From an uncultured bacterium (GTDB lineage Bacteria; Patescibacteriota; Minisyncoccia; Phycocordibacterales; UBA9973), in contig CAITSL010000053.1 of assembly GCA_903895055.1 (NCBI GenBank), positions 1-23,309 on the forward strand: a stretch of 23,309 bases of DNA, read 5' to 3'. Below are positions 7,058 through 14,506 of this stretch, one piece after another. The translations under genes were made by a program, and so were the position numbers. How positions within the stretch are numbered: the stretch's first letter is position 1; each line of letters opens with the position of its first letter. A model generated the notes under the pieces. That model saw only the letters and a program-made list of their open reading frames with translations. It did no database searches and was not told where the DNA came from.

Positions 7058-8898
7058 CTCATTTCAGCGTTCTCTACGTCTTCTTTTTCTTTTTTAATTG
7101 ATAATATCTGGGAAGGATCAGAAGTAATTATTTGGTCTTCGGTATAAGAGGCGATAATTTTAATCGCGACGTGTTTCAACCCGGCAAAGAATATTCCTTC
7201 GCCGACGCCTGACTCTAAAAGCAAATATTTTTCTTCGTCCGTGAGGTTAAAAGTTTTCTGGAGTATATCGATAGTGGTTGGAGATTGTTTTAGCAATAAT
7301 TGGATGGAAGAGTTGGTGATGATCGGTACTCCATAGGTTGATTTCATAAAATCAGCTGCGTCTTGAGTGATGGTGGAAAGACCCAAGTAATATTTTCTGC
7401 CTCGCTTGGCCATGGAATATAGAAATGAGGCAGTGTCTTCGGATTTCATCATCCACCAGGCTTCATCGACTACCAAAAGTCGCTTTTTTAGATTTTTTCT
7501 GACTGCTGTCCAGATGTAGTGCATCACGATATACATGGCGATCGGTTTCAATTCATCTTCCATGTCTCGCACTGAAAACACGATGAATTTTTTATTAATA
7601 TCCACATTCGAAGGTTTGTTTAGGAAAGTAGACCAAGAACCGTGGGTATATTTAACCAATCTTTGCATGACCGATTCACTTCCTTCCATTCCCGCCAAAA
7701 TCATTTCAAAATCCGAAAGGAGGGGTGGTTCAATATTAGAAAAATCAGATTCCGGAGTGATGTCTTTCATGGCATAGGTTTCCGAAATGGCTCGATCCAC
7801 CAGTGAATCCTCTTCTGGATTGAGCCCCCCGAGCATCAATCGGAAAAGTCCCACTAAATTAATAATATTTGAACGCAAGACGTCTTCGGCTGTTTCATCT
7901 TCTCGCGGGATCGGCAGGTCAAACGGGTTGATATGGTGATTGGAAGAAAGAGAAATATTAAAATATCGTCCGCCCACTACTTCTGTCAGATATTCATATT
8001 CCCTTTCCGGGTCGATCACGATCACATCCACATCAAACATGAGAGATCTCAAGATTTCAAGTTTGGTGGCGTAAGATTTGCCGGAACCGGATTTAGCGAA
8101 AGTGACCGAATTATAATTCTCCAGCGAAAAGCGGTCGAAAATAACCAAGCTGGAATTGTGCCGATTGACCCCGTATAGAATGCCTTGGGTGGAAGTAAGG
8201 TCAAAAGAAACGAATGGAAAAATACTGGAAAGCGGTTCTGAATTTAATTTTTGATGAATATTGAGCAAGTCTGTGCCGGTCGGGATGACGCTCTTAAAAC
8301 CTTCGCTTTGTTGGAAAAGAGCCGGTTTGATATAAATTAGTTTTGATTCTAAGATTGATTTTATTTCATTTTCCACTTTGAACAATTCAGGCTCATTGTC
8401 CGCATAAATGGTAATGTAAATACCGACATCAAACATTTTTTCTTGCGCTTGGATCAAATTATTGCGCAAACCCTCCAGGTCTTCATAGGCAGTGTCCAAC
8501 ATCGGGTCTCGAACCATTCCCTTTCCTTCTCGAACACTTATTTGGCTTTGCACTTCGGCTACCTTTTTTTGAAATTGTCGTAGAGCGAGCGAAGTGTCGA
8601 TGGGGTGGATGAAAATCGAAACATCGAAGATTTTATCCAAGTTTATGATCGGGGAAAACCAATTATCGGACAAAAATCTCGGATAAGAAATGATAAAAAA
8701 AGTGCGGGCGATTTTGTCACCCAAATTGATTGATTTTGGCTCTATCTTTAAGGCAGAAGGAGCGATAATATCTTCCAGTTCCAGTTTGGCGGATTCATAA
8801 ATTTCTTCCGGCAGAACTGTTAAAACGGATGGAGAAATTTTTGTTCCTTTTGTTTCGTCTGTTTTTTTTGTTTTGAATAATTTATCTAAAATTGACAT
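7048..8898 (-). CDS. virB4: VirB4-family T4SS ATPase (C-terminal motor protein)
   Basis: Cytoplasmic ATPase that powers pilus assembly or substrate transfer in type IV secretion. The 616-aa product has a VirB4/TraC-type N-terminal region (about 1-245). The RecA-like motor follows, with Walker A FAKSGSGKSYATKL near 265-278, the DPEREYEYL segment, and Walker B RLLVVDEAWWMM near 474-485. Later come the RGRKYYLGLSTITQDAADF and TNSSIQLLLKQ segments typical of VirB4. Full-length VirB4 is about 800 aa. Here the most N-terminal part appears as a separate upstream gene (8905-9555), so the protein is split. Start: ATG at 8898, 7 bp after the stop of that gene, with AGAAAGTTAAAA upstream. All catalytic motifs look intact. 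Confidence 0.93.
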   Translation of the reverse strand: MSILDKLFKTKKTDETKGTKISPSVLTVLPEEIYESAKLELEDIIAPSALKIEPKSINLGDKIARTFFIISYPRFLSDNWFSPIINLDKIFDVSIFIHPIDTSLALRQFQKKVAEVQSQISVREGKGMVRDPMLDTAYEDLEGLRNNLIQAQEKMFDVGIYITIYADNEPELFKVENEIKSILESKLIYIKPALFQQSEGFKSVIPTGTDLLNIHQKLNSEPLSSIFPFVSFDLTSTQGILYGVNRHNSSLVIFDRFSLENYNSVTFAKSGSGKSYATKLEILRSLMFDVDVIVIDPEREYEYLTEVVGGRYFNISLSSNHHINPFDLPIPREDETAEDVLRSNIINLVGLFRLMLGGLNPEEDSLVDRAISETYAMKDITPESDFSNIEPPLLSDFEMILAGMEGSESVMQRLVKYTHGSWSTFLNKPSNVDINKKFIVFSVRDMEDELKPIAMYIVMHYIWTAVRKNLKKRLLVVDEAWWMMKSEDTASFLYSMAKRGRKYYLGLSTITQDAADFMKSTYGVPIITNSSIQLLLKQSPTTIDILQKTFNLTDEEKYLLLESGVGEGIFFAGLKHVAIKIIASYTEDQIITSDPSQILSIKKEKEDVENAEMRKQ

Positions 8899-8904
8899 AA
8901 AATT

Positions 8905-9555
8905 TTAACTTTCTACCTCTATCTTCCCTTCTAATTCGCCTGGATTAAATACTTTATAAAATGCTTCCACGACTTCTTCGGTGCCCAAGGAAACGGTTTT
9001 GATTCCACAACGAGCGAGCCCTTCCTCGATGACGCTCACCCTTTCCTCTAACTGAGACCTTTTTTCTTCAAAATCCAATTCTTTCTCTGCTTTCTCTGCT
9101 TGTTTGTTTTTCTTTGAAAAAATACCCGCCAGAGAACCCAAGATGCCGGAATTCGCTTTTAGGGTGGTTTCGGTGTAAGGCACTACCACAAAAAAACTTT
9201 TGGTCATAATGCTGGTCGAATCGGTGAAATTTTTTATAAAACCAATATATTCTCTGGTTTGCAATTTAAGCAAAGGCTCGTTTTGCACCTTGATGCGGTT
9301 TTCCAAGAGTAGTAGATAAGGTCTGATATCCAGTCTTCTCGATTGGACTGAGATTTGGATTGAAAAATCGAGAGTGTTTAGAAAATTTTGAAACTGCATA
9401 ATAGTGGCTCTTTGTTCTTCGCTCGATTTGAGGGATAAGTTGGTAGAATTGGCCAGCACCATTGCTCGAAGCCCGCCATCTTTTAAAACGATGATTCCAT
9501 CACGAATCTCTTTGATTGGGACAAACTCTTGAGTTGCTTTTGTTTTTAAGGCCAT
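8905..9555 (-). CDS. TraC/VirB4 N-terminal-domain protein (separate polypeptide)
   Basis: The 216-aa product resembles the first segment of TraC/VirB4 proteins: EFVPIKEIRDGIIVLKDGG, LRAMVLANSTNLSLKS, then an amphipathic run through FQNFLNTLDFSIQISVQSR and DIRPYLLLLE. No Walker motifs are present, so it cannot be an ATPase alone. It precedes the 616-aa VirB4 motor by 6 bp and follows PrgI by 6 bp, which fits a PrgI-VirB4N-VirB4C operon. A charged segment (about 140-170, KKNKQAEKAEKELDFEEKR) may form a coiled coil, and the final third ends with PGELEGKIEVES. It probably docks VirB4 to the membrane complex. Family placement is by pattern and context. Confidence 0.8.
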   Translation of the reverse strand: MALKTKATQEFVPIKEIRDGIIVLKDGGLRAMVLANSTNLSLKSSEEQRATIMQFQNFLNTLDFSIQISVQSRRLDIRPYLLLLENRIKVQNEPLLKLQTREYIGFIKNFTDSTSIMTKSFFVVVPYTETTLKANSGILGSLAGIFSKKNKQAEKAEKELDFEEKRSQLEERVSVIEEGLARCGIKTVSLGTEEVVEAFYKVFNPGELEGKIEVES

Positions 9556-9561
9556 AATTGT

Positions 9562-9984
9562 TTAATCATTTTTTTTCAAATCTAGGACGTCTAAGCTCCA
9601 AGCCAAGTCTCGCAACTTGCTTCCCCCTAATCGGATATTGTTTTGGTTCAGGGCGCCTTCTTTGTTTTTGCTGGCTAAAGTTTCTTCTTTTTTAAAAACA
9701 TTGCTTTTGCGTCTTTTCCAAATATACAATTTATCTTGCAAAAGATATTTTAAGCCGGATTCAAGCATGTTTACCAATGGTTTGTTGTTGGGGCGATAAA
9801 AGGTTAGGGCTAGAGCGATCCCGGCTACGGCGAGAATTGGAATTGCGCCGAACCAAATTCCTAACAGCTTAAAAAGCACGAAACACAAACCGGCGCCCCC
9901 GGCCAAATATACGAATTGGCTAAAGGTAAATGGGCCAAATATTTTATCTTCTATGTCTAAAAATTGTGGTACTTTGAATTGCAT
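9562..9984 (-). CDS. PrgI-family (VirB3-like) inner-membrane T4SS protein
   Basis: Small membrane protein that partners VirB4 in Gram-positive and CPR type IV systems. From the chosen ATG the product is 140 aa. It opens with the family hallmark MQFKVPQFLDIEDKIFGPFT, then two closely spaced TM helices (FVYLAGGAGLCFVLFKLLGI and IPILAVAGIALALTF). The sequence FYRPNNKPLVNMLESGLKYL and a basic cytoplasmic tail follow. A TTG at 10002 would add six residues (MKVKNK) that translate the AAAGT-type leader; PrgI similarity starts at the ATG, so 9984 is preferred. It lies 6 bp upstream of the VirB4-N gene. Confidence 0.9.
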   Translation of the reverse strand: MQFKVPQFLDIEDKIFGPFTFSQFVYLAGGAGLCFVLFKLLGIWFGAIPILAVAGIALALTFYRPNNKPLVNMLESGLKYLLQDKLYIWKRRKSNVFKKEETLASKNKEGALNQNNIRLGGSKLRDLAWSLDVLDLKKND

Positions 9985-10014
9985 TTTATTTTTTACTTTC
10001 AACTTTACCTTTAC
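9985..10014 (-). repeat. AAAGT-type leader repeat before the prgI-like gene
   Basis: The minus strand reads as purine-rich direct repeats (GTAAAGGTAAAGTTGAAAGT, then AAAAAATAAA) immediately followed by ATGCAA. It resembles the leaders before the genes starting at 13831, 14506 and 22588. It overlaps the stop codon of the 217-aa gene. It could act as an A-rich ribosome entry region. Confidence 0.55.
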
Positions 10015-10664
10015 TCGTTGGGATCCATGCGGTAAGGATCAACTTTGGAAGTTTTTATTATTTTATCTTTACTAAATGTAGGCAAAGCATATTCAGTTTT
10101 TCTGGTTGGCATTTGGAAAGAACCGGAAAGTTTTTGGCCTGTTATATCTATCCCGGCTTTTTCTAAAACTTTTGATTCGTCTTTATTGATTGTTTGGTTG
10201 GCGGGCGCTGATATCTCTGGCGTTTGTTCGAGAATAGTGTGAATGGGAGGAATACTACCTCCTCCTTTCTCTTCCCCCGAAGGGAGAGGGTTTGGGAGAG
10301 GTGCTTCTCTTTTGATAAATATCTCTTGCCTCTCCGTATTTCGGACCAGCTCGTCTTTTATTTTTTTGAAAACGAGTTCGTTCATTTCACTCACCAATAA
10401 ATCCACTTGCGGTTTGGGCATTTTCAGTCTTTCTTCCAATTCTTTCGGAAAATCTACCGGATTCAAAAGTCCGCATAGAAGTAGTTCTGTTTCCAATTCC
10501 AAATCTTCCAATTGTTCGAAACTGTAGCCCTTCTTTTCTCGGAAACTTAAAATAACCGCTCGCCAATCCACCGAGTCGATGGCATGCCTCGTCTCTTTCG
10601 GCAGTGCATCTCTTGCCCGCTCTATTTTTATTTGTAACATATCAAGTGGTGTATCGTTTGTCAT
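10011..10664 (-). CDS. Hypothetical T4SS-cluster protein with one copy of a shared helical repeat
   Basis: Function unknown. The 217-aa product is soluble, with no signal peptide or TM segment. Residues about 17-110 carry a helical unit: LPKETRHAIDSVDW, YSFEQLEDLELETELLLCGL, DFPKELEERLKMPKPQVDLL, EMNELVFKKIKDEL. The same unit appears twice in the 280-aa protein encoded just upstream, so the two genes are paralogues. The C-terminal half is low-complexity and carries an in-frame palindromic element encoding PLPNPLPSGEEKGGG, followed by a tail ending KVDPYRMDPNE. A TATAAT box ends 8 nt before the ATG. It lies between the VirB6-like and PrgI genes, so a cytoplasmic adaptor or assembly role is possible, but that is inference. 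Confidence 0.78.
   Translation of the reverse strand: MTNDTPLDMLQIKIERARDALPKETRHAIDSVDWRAVILSFREKKGYSFEQLEDLELETELLLCGLLNPVDFPKELEERLKMPKPQVDLLVSEMNELVFKKIKDELVRNTERQEIFIKREAPLPNPLPSGEEKGGGSIPPIHTILEQTPEISAPANQTINKDESKVLEKAGIDITGQKLSGSFQMPTRKTEYALPTFSKDKIIKTSKVDPYRMDPNE
10257..10305 (-). repeat. In-frame GC-rich palindromic element (second GEE..GGG copy)
   Basis: The core CTCTTCCCCCGAAGGGAGAG at 10269-10288 is an imperfect palindrome with GGAGG-rich flanks. In the coding frame it gives PLPNPLPSGEEKGGG, closely matching the peptide from 4282-4326. It stands out in GC content from the surrounding AT-rich coding DNA. Confidence 0.7.
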
Positions 10665-10672
10665 ATTGTTTA

Positions 10673-10678
10673 ATTATA
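10673..10678 (-). promoter_or_regulatory. -10-like box before the 217-aa gene
   Basis: TATAAT on the minus strand, overlapping the TAA stop of the 280-aa gene and lying 8 nt before the ATG at 10664. It fits the same near-leaderless geometry as dnaA and the 322-aa gene. No clear -35 is seen. Confidence 0.4.
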
Positions 10679-11516
10679 TCGTAAATTTACTTTTTAAATC
10701 ATCTAATTTGGAAGGGTTAAAATTATTTCCTTTTGCTTCGCCCGCCGAAGCCTCGGTGGAGGCGGGGTTTTCTACTCTCCTGATAAAAGCCGTGTAATCT
10801 CCACCCGAAAGAATGAAATCCAAATTCTGTTGCCAGTGAATATTTCTGTTTTTCAAATCTTTTTTGATAATTTCATTTAACTTTTCCACCATCGGCTTAA
10901 ATATTTTTTGGTTAACCTCTTCCGCTATTTTTGTTGCTTCCTGTTCATTTATTTCAGTATCATCTTCTATATTTATTGCAAAAAAGGATGAATCTCTTAA
11001 ATCAATTAGAACAAAATCAATCTCCTGTTTTAGCATATCTATTTCGTCTTCCGAAAAATTGTGACCCTTACCTATTTCCTCCGCAATTTTTTCCCAGCCA
11101 AAATTATTAATCACCTCTTGTTTTTCTTTTGGCAATAAGGATATTTCGCCTTTTATATTCTCTGTAAATTTATTTTTTTCTTCTCTATTTTCATCTTCAG
11201 TTTCTTTAGATATTTCTTTCAGTTTTTCTATTATTATGTTGGGGATAAGTGCATTTATCTCTTTTACTATATTATTTACCGTTTCGTCATCGGTCTTTAA
11301 TCTGTTTTTTAATTCATTCGGATATCTATCAGGACCGGTCAATCCTAGCATTAACAAAGTGGTTTCCATTTGGAGAATTTCTAATTTTTCGGCATTAAGA
11401 TTGTGAGCTTTACCAATTCCCAATATTTGTTCATTTATTTTTGGGTCAGTAAAAAGGTTTCTTATCTCTTCGGGTAAAATTTCCAATTGTTTTTTTATTA
11501 TTGTTTCTGTGTCCAT
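10674..11516 (-). CDS. Hypothetical T4SS-cluster protein with two copies of a shared helical repeat
   Basis: Function unknown. The 280-aa product is soluble and strongly helical and acidic. Copy 1 (about 13-100) runs from ILPEEIRNLF through HNLNAEKLEILQMETTLLMLGL and RYPNELKNRLKTDDETV to EINALIPNIIIEKLKE. Copy 2 (about 128-225) runs from LLPKEKQEVINNFGW through HNFSEDEIDMLKQEIDFVLIDL to EEVNQKIFKPMVEKLNEI. Both match the single copy in the next gene (217 aa). Near the C-terminus a palindromic element adds ENPASTEASAGEAKG. It lies upstream of the 217-aa gene, whose ATG is 9 bp after its stop, and downstream of the VirB6-like gene. A promoter (TTGAAA-18-TATAAA) precedes it. Confidence 0.78.
   Translation of the reverse strand: MDTETIIKKQLEILPEEIRNLFTDPKINEQILGIGKAHNLNAEKLEILQMETTLLMLGLTGPDRYPNELKNRLKTDDETVNNIVKEINALIPNIIIEKLKEISKETEDENREEKNKFTENIKGEISLLPKEKQEVINNFGWEKIAEEIGKGHNFSEDEIDMLKQEIDFVLIDLRDSSFFAINIEDDTEINEQEATKIAEEVNQKIFKPMVEKLNEIIKKDLKNRNIHWQQNLDFILSGGDYTAFIRRVENPASTEASAGEAKGNNFNPSKLDDLKSKFTI
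10741..10766 (-). repeat. 26-bp in-frame palindromic element (ENP type) in the 280-aa gene
   Basis: The plus strand reads CCCGCC at the left end and GGCGGG at the right end of 26 bp, forming a GC-rich hairpin. The encoded peptide ENPASTEASAGEA parallels ENPTSQKLRGARE from the 26-bp element in rsmA at 21971-21996, in the same reading frame. The flank GGGGTTTTCT is shared by both sites. Confidence 0.7.
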
Positions 11517-11529
11517 TTTGTTTAATAAT

Positions 11530-11559
11530 TTTATAAGCTGTCCCTAATTTATTTTTCAA
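11530..11559 (-). promoter_or_regulatory. Candidate promoter of the 280-aa gene
   Basis: On the minus strand, TTGAAA (11554-11559), an 18-nt spacer and TATAAA (11530-11535). It lies in the 50-bp gap after the VirB6-like gene, 13 nt before the ATG at 11516. This suggests an internal transcription start inside the cluster. Confidence 0.5.
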
Positions 11560-11566
11560 CAGTTCT

Positions 11567-13831
11567 TTATGAATGAACCCCACCCAAAGGGACTCCTCCT
11601 GTCGGGGCCGCCGGTCCTTTTGATTCTGGTGGTGGTGTTCCTCCGCCTCCCGCAGGCGGTTTCTTGCCTCCTCCGCCTTCAGTTGCTTTTTGAGCGGTTG
11701 CTAGTGCTGCCATTGTGAGAGCTAAATTTCTGGTCTTTTCTATGGTTCCCACATCCGTTCTTACTTTATTTGCTTTTACCTTGTTTGTCATAAATCTCTT
11801 ACTTCCCAAATAATCTGCACGATCTCCTCTTCTGGCAACATTCATTTTATCTGCTACCGTTCTAGCTGTTTTTTTATCTAGTCCTCCTTGAAGTTTTGCC
11901 CTAAAAGCTTGTTCATTTATTTTTACTTCTTTTCCGTCTTTATCTTTTGTGGTTCCAAAATCACCCTTCATTTGCTTTATAACATGATTCTTTTTTCCTT
12001 CCGACATTTTTCCACTTGTTAATTCTGCCATTCCATAATCGCTGGTATCAAGATTTTTGTTTGCATATTCTTCTTCTTTCTTTACACTTTCTTCTCTTCC
12101 TTTTGCAAAACCACCGGTTTTTACATTCTTGCCTACCTTGAGTCCAGTATCTCTCAAGCCCTTGCCCGCTACTTTTATTCCTCGTGCATCAAAACTACCC
12201 GAAGCGACACCGCCCACTGTTTTTGACACTCGTTTACCAAACTTGCTTTGGGCTGCCCAATCCCTAAATTTATTACTTTGAGAAATATTCGCAGCTGCGC
12301 GTCCCAAAGTTTGTCTTCCAAGCATCGCTGCTCCTCCTGTCGCTACACCAACAGCTGCTCCTCCAATCATTGCGCCAGCTTTCATCATCGCCTTCCCCAT
12401 TTCCCCCGAATATTTTACTGCCATATCTTTTGCTTTCATCAACAAAATAAAAAGAATGAAGAAAGGAATTATGGTTTTCATAAACTTGTCCGAGCCATTT
12501 TCATATTGGATAAGTTTCAAAAAATTTCCAAACATTATTATTATATAAAGCATAAAAATGAAAATCGGTGCAAGAAAAGCGTTTTCCAAAAGATTTTTCC
12601 ACCATTCTTTATGTCCCAGTCCTGGAATGTCAAAAGGCAAAGTATAAGATGCAAAAGCAATAGGTGCAAAAATCATAGATATCCAAAGCATCACGACTCG
12701 GCCGACAAAAAGGAGAGAAACTGACAAAAACATATATATCATATATCCTAGCATTATCAGTGATACAAATAGAATCACAAGAAACGTTCCAAGATTATTT
12801 GGTATATCGGAAACAATTGTTTGCGGGTCAAATTTATCAACTAATCCTGTTGAAATTGATTTTTCTCCTCCGGGATCAGCGGGAAGAATATTGCCTTTTG
12901 AATCTTTAGAAACAATATTATTATAAAAAACCTTTGCCAGAATGTTTGAACCATCAATTATCACTTGAGTGAAAAATAAACTGAAATTAATTAGCAGAGC
13001 GACTATCACAATATAACTGATTAATTTTTTGTTATCGGTGGTATTTAAACTCAGAATTGTTTTGATGGCAATATAGAGAAGCGCGATTATAAAAAATATA
13101 TTTGCGATGTCTCGTACTGCTCCCCAGCCTTTTGCAACGAAATCGCTGTTGTAAGAATTGCTATTAGTGGAATAATAAATAAAAAAATCAAGAATTTCTG
13201 CTGCCCAGGTGGCAAGTTTAGCCACGGGTGACCATAGGACACTATATAAAGCAAGCACAATACAGTTGGTAAACCATGTCGATGGATGAGAATCACATCC
13301 ATAACTAACATCTCCTTTTATAACATCATTGGCTCCAGTAACAGCTCCACCATTTCCACCATTTCCACTTGAATCTGCTGTTGTAAAATCTTGTATTTGT
13401 ATTTCTGGGAGGGGGGTTATTTCTGGAGTACTTTTCATCAGAGCATCGAAATGATAGGTTGTACTTGGTGTTAAATTAGAAAAAGAAAAAGGAACAGATT
13501 GTACGCTATCTTTGCCAGCAAAAGGAACCTTTGTCGGTCCGACTGGATGTGTTGCATCTCCTTTTGGTCCTTGGTAAAGGCTCATGAGAACATAAGAGCC
13601 TGCTGGGTAAGAAGCGGTATTGTAAAGAATAAGATTAAATTTAGCAGAAGTAGCCGTCGGGGTACCATCACTTGATATCGCGACCGTCAGCGCCTGTGCT
13701 TGTACCTCATTCGTCTTCACCCCCACTGCCAAATGCCCGTCATTTTTTAAATGGAAGCTTGGGCTAATTGGCAACAGGAAAATGCCTATCACTATCACCA
13801 GCATTATTGTTTTTTGTAAAAACTTTTGCAT
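11567..13831 (-). CDS. VirB6/TrbL-like polytopic T4SS channel protein
   Basis: Probable inner-membrane channel of the secretion system. From the ATG at 13831 the product is 754 aa. A signal/TM segment (about 3-28) is followed by an exported domain of about 130 aa with a fibronectin-like stretch ending STTYHFDALM. At least six hydrophobic segments come next, including IANIFFIIALLYIAIKTIL, LISYIVIVALLINFSLFF, LGTFLVILFVSLIMLGYMIY and FMKTIIPFFILFILLM. This VirB6/TrbL layout is followed by a Gly/Ala-rich segment (MIGGAAVGVATGGAAML) and a basic cytoplasmic tail of about 230 aa ending in Gly/Pro repeats. The frame opens 11 codons earlier at a TTG, but those residues (MEVESYKVESK) merely translate the AAAGTAG leader repeat, so ATGCAA at 13831 is chosen. 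It follows the ORF6N gene. Confidence 0.87.
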   Translation of the reverse strand: MQKFLQKTIMLVIVIGIFLLPISPSFHLKNDGHLAVGVKTNEVQAQALTVAISSDGTPTATSAKFNLILYNTASYPAGSYVLMSLYQGPKGDATHPVGPTKVPFAGKDSVQSVPFSFSNLTPSTTYHFDALMKSTPEITPLPEIQIQDFTTADSSGNGGNGGAVTGANDVIKGDVSYGCDSHPSTWFTNCIVLALYSVLWSPVAKLATWAAEILDFFIYYSTNSNSYNSDFVAKGWGAVRDIANIFFIIALLYIAIKTILSLNTTDNKKLISYIVIVALLINFSLFFTQVIIDGSNILAKVFYNNIVSKDSKGNILPADPGGEKSISTGLVDKFDPQTIVSDIPNNLGTFLVILFVSLIMLGYMIYMFLSVSLLFVGRVVMLWISMIFAPIAFASYTLPFDIPGLGHKEWWKNLLENAFLAPIFIFMLYIIIMFGNFLKLIQYENGSDKFMKTIIPFFILFILLMKAKDMAVKYSGEMGKAMMKAGAMIGGAAVGVATGGAAMLGRQTLGRAAANISQSNKFRDWAAQSKFGKRVSKTVGGVASGSFDARGIKVAGKGLRDTGLKVGKNVKTGGFAKGREESVKKEEEYANKNLDTSDYGMAELTSGKMSEGKKNHVIKQMKGDFGTTKDKDGKEVKINEQAFRAKLQGGLDKKTARTVADKMNVARRGDRADYLGSKRFMTNKVKANKVRTDVGTIEKTRNLALTMAALATAQKATEGGGGKKPPAGGGGTPPPESKGPAAPTGGVPLGGVHS

Positions 13832-13881
13832 TTTACTTTCTACTTTATAACTTTCTACTTCCAACTTTTTCTATTTACTTC
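13832..13881 (-). repeat. AAAGTAG heptad leader repeat before the VirB6-like gene
   Basis: The minus strand shows about five tandem units of a heptad-like motif: AAAGTTG, GAAGTAG, AAAGTTA, TAAAGTAG, AAAGTAA, then ATGCAAAAG. It begins at the stop codon region of the ORF6N gene and ends at the VirB6 start codon. The nearest similar leader lies on the other side of the ORF6N gene (14507-14545). Confidence 0.75.
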
Positions 13882-14506
13882 TAAATCCGATTTGACTCTT
13901 CGGCTTCTTTTCTTCTTTTAAAAGCAATCCTATTACTTTGAACACGACCTTGAATTTTTGGTTATATTTCTTTTCCAGCGCTTCTATTTTTTCTCGCAGT
14001 TCTTTATGGGTTGCCAGCATTTCTCTGACTTTTGTAAAAGTTCTCATTATTTGGATATTAACTTGTATAGCCCTACTGCTATTTAATACTGATGAAAGCA
14101 TGGCCACTCCTTGTTCAGTAAAAACCATTGAAGGTTTTCTTGTTCCTCCCCAGCTTGATGTCGCAATTTGCGACTTCAAGTTTGTATCTAAGGTCGCAAA
14201 TTGCGACCTTGAACTTGAGGTTTCATTTTGCAACCTCAAACTTGGTATCACAATTTGTGATACCCAAATTTGAGCTTCTTGCTTATTTAATTGAAACATA
14301 AAATCTTCTGGGAATCTTTCAAGATTTCTTCTTACTGCTTCATTGAGTCGTTTTGTTTCTACTCCATAAAGTTCGGCAAGATCTTTATCCATCATAACTT
14401 TTTTCCCTCGGATTAAAAATATTTTACTAAAAACTCTCTCACTTGTTATCACAATGAGCTCACTCTTGTTTTGTTTTTTATTCAATTTTGTATTTTTCTT
14501 TTGCAT
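13871..14506 (-). CDS. ORF6N-domain DNA-binding-type protein
   Basis: The 211-aa product has the ORF6N domain found in phage and bacterial regulatory proteins: GKKVMMDKDLAELYGVETK, RLNEAVRRNLERFPEDFMF (about 33-74), later KPSMVFTEQGVAMLSSVLNS (about 123-142). A C-terminal coiled-coil (KELREKIEALEKKYNQKF) and a basic tail follow. Between the two conserved blocks lies a repeat region (about 84-118) made of SQIVIPSLR, LQNETSSSR, SQFATLDTNLK and SQIATSS, each encoded by a palindrome. The role is probably DNA binding or regulation, inferred from the family. It is an outsider in the T4SS cluster, lying between a large exported protein and the VirB6-like gene, with AAAGT-type repeats on both sides. 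That suggests insertion as a cassette. Confidence 0.88.
   Translation of the reverse strand: MQKKNTKLNKKQNKSELIVITSERVFSKIFLIRGKKVMMDKDLAELYGVETKRLNEAVRRNLERFPEDFMFQLNKQEAQIWVSQIVIPSLRLQNETSSSRSQFATLDTNLKSQIATSSWGGTRKPSMVFTEQGVAMLSSVLNSSRAIQVNIQIMRTFTKVREMLATHKELREKIEALEKKYNQKFKVVFKVIGLLLKEEKKPKSQIGFRSK
14160..14254 (-). repeat. Array of four palindromes inside the ORF6N gene
   Basis: Palindromes lie at 14160-14174 (GTCGCAA, centre T), 14190-14210 (AAGGTCGCAA, 10-bp arms, 1-nt centre), about 14215-14239 (TTGAGGTT arms with an imperfect centre) and 14234-14254 (GGTATCACAA, 10-bp arms, 1-nt centre). The arms differ between units but share the core pattern. The unit length is about 27-33 bp, so the reading frame is kept and each unit codes for a 9-11 aa repeat. 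Confidence 0.85.

Noticed and set aside
9985..10002. TTG start for the PrgI-like protein
   Set aside because: It adds six residues from the leader repeat; PrgI similarity begins at MQFKVPQ.
12057..12724. Plus-strand ORFs antisense to the VirB6-like gene, and similar ones at 15474-15839 and 19562-19858
   Set aside because: They lie entirely within well-supported minus-strand genes, have skewed composition and no recognisable motif.
13832..13864. Upstream TTG start for the VirB6-like protein
   Set aside because: The extra 11 residues (MEVESYKVESK) are only a translation of the AAAGTAG leader repeat; ATGCAA at 13831 begins the signal segment.
14160..14254. CRISPR-like array
   Set aside because: Units are palindromic, differ in sequence, have no unique spacers, and are part of a coding frame; no cas genes are present.
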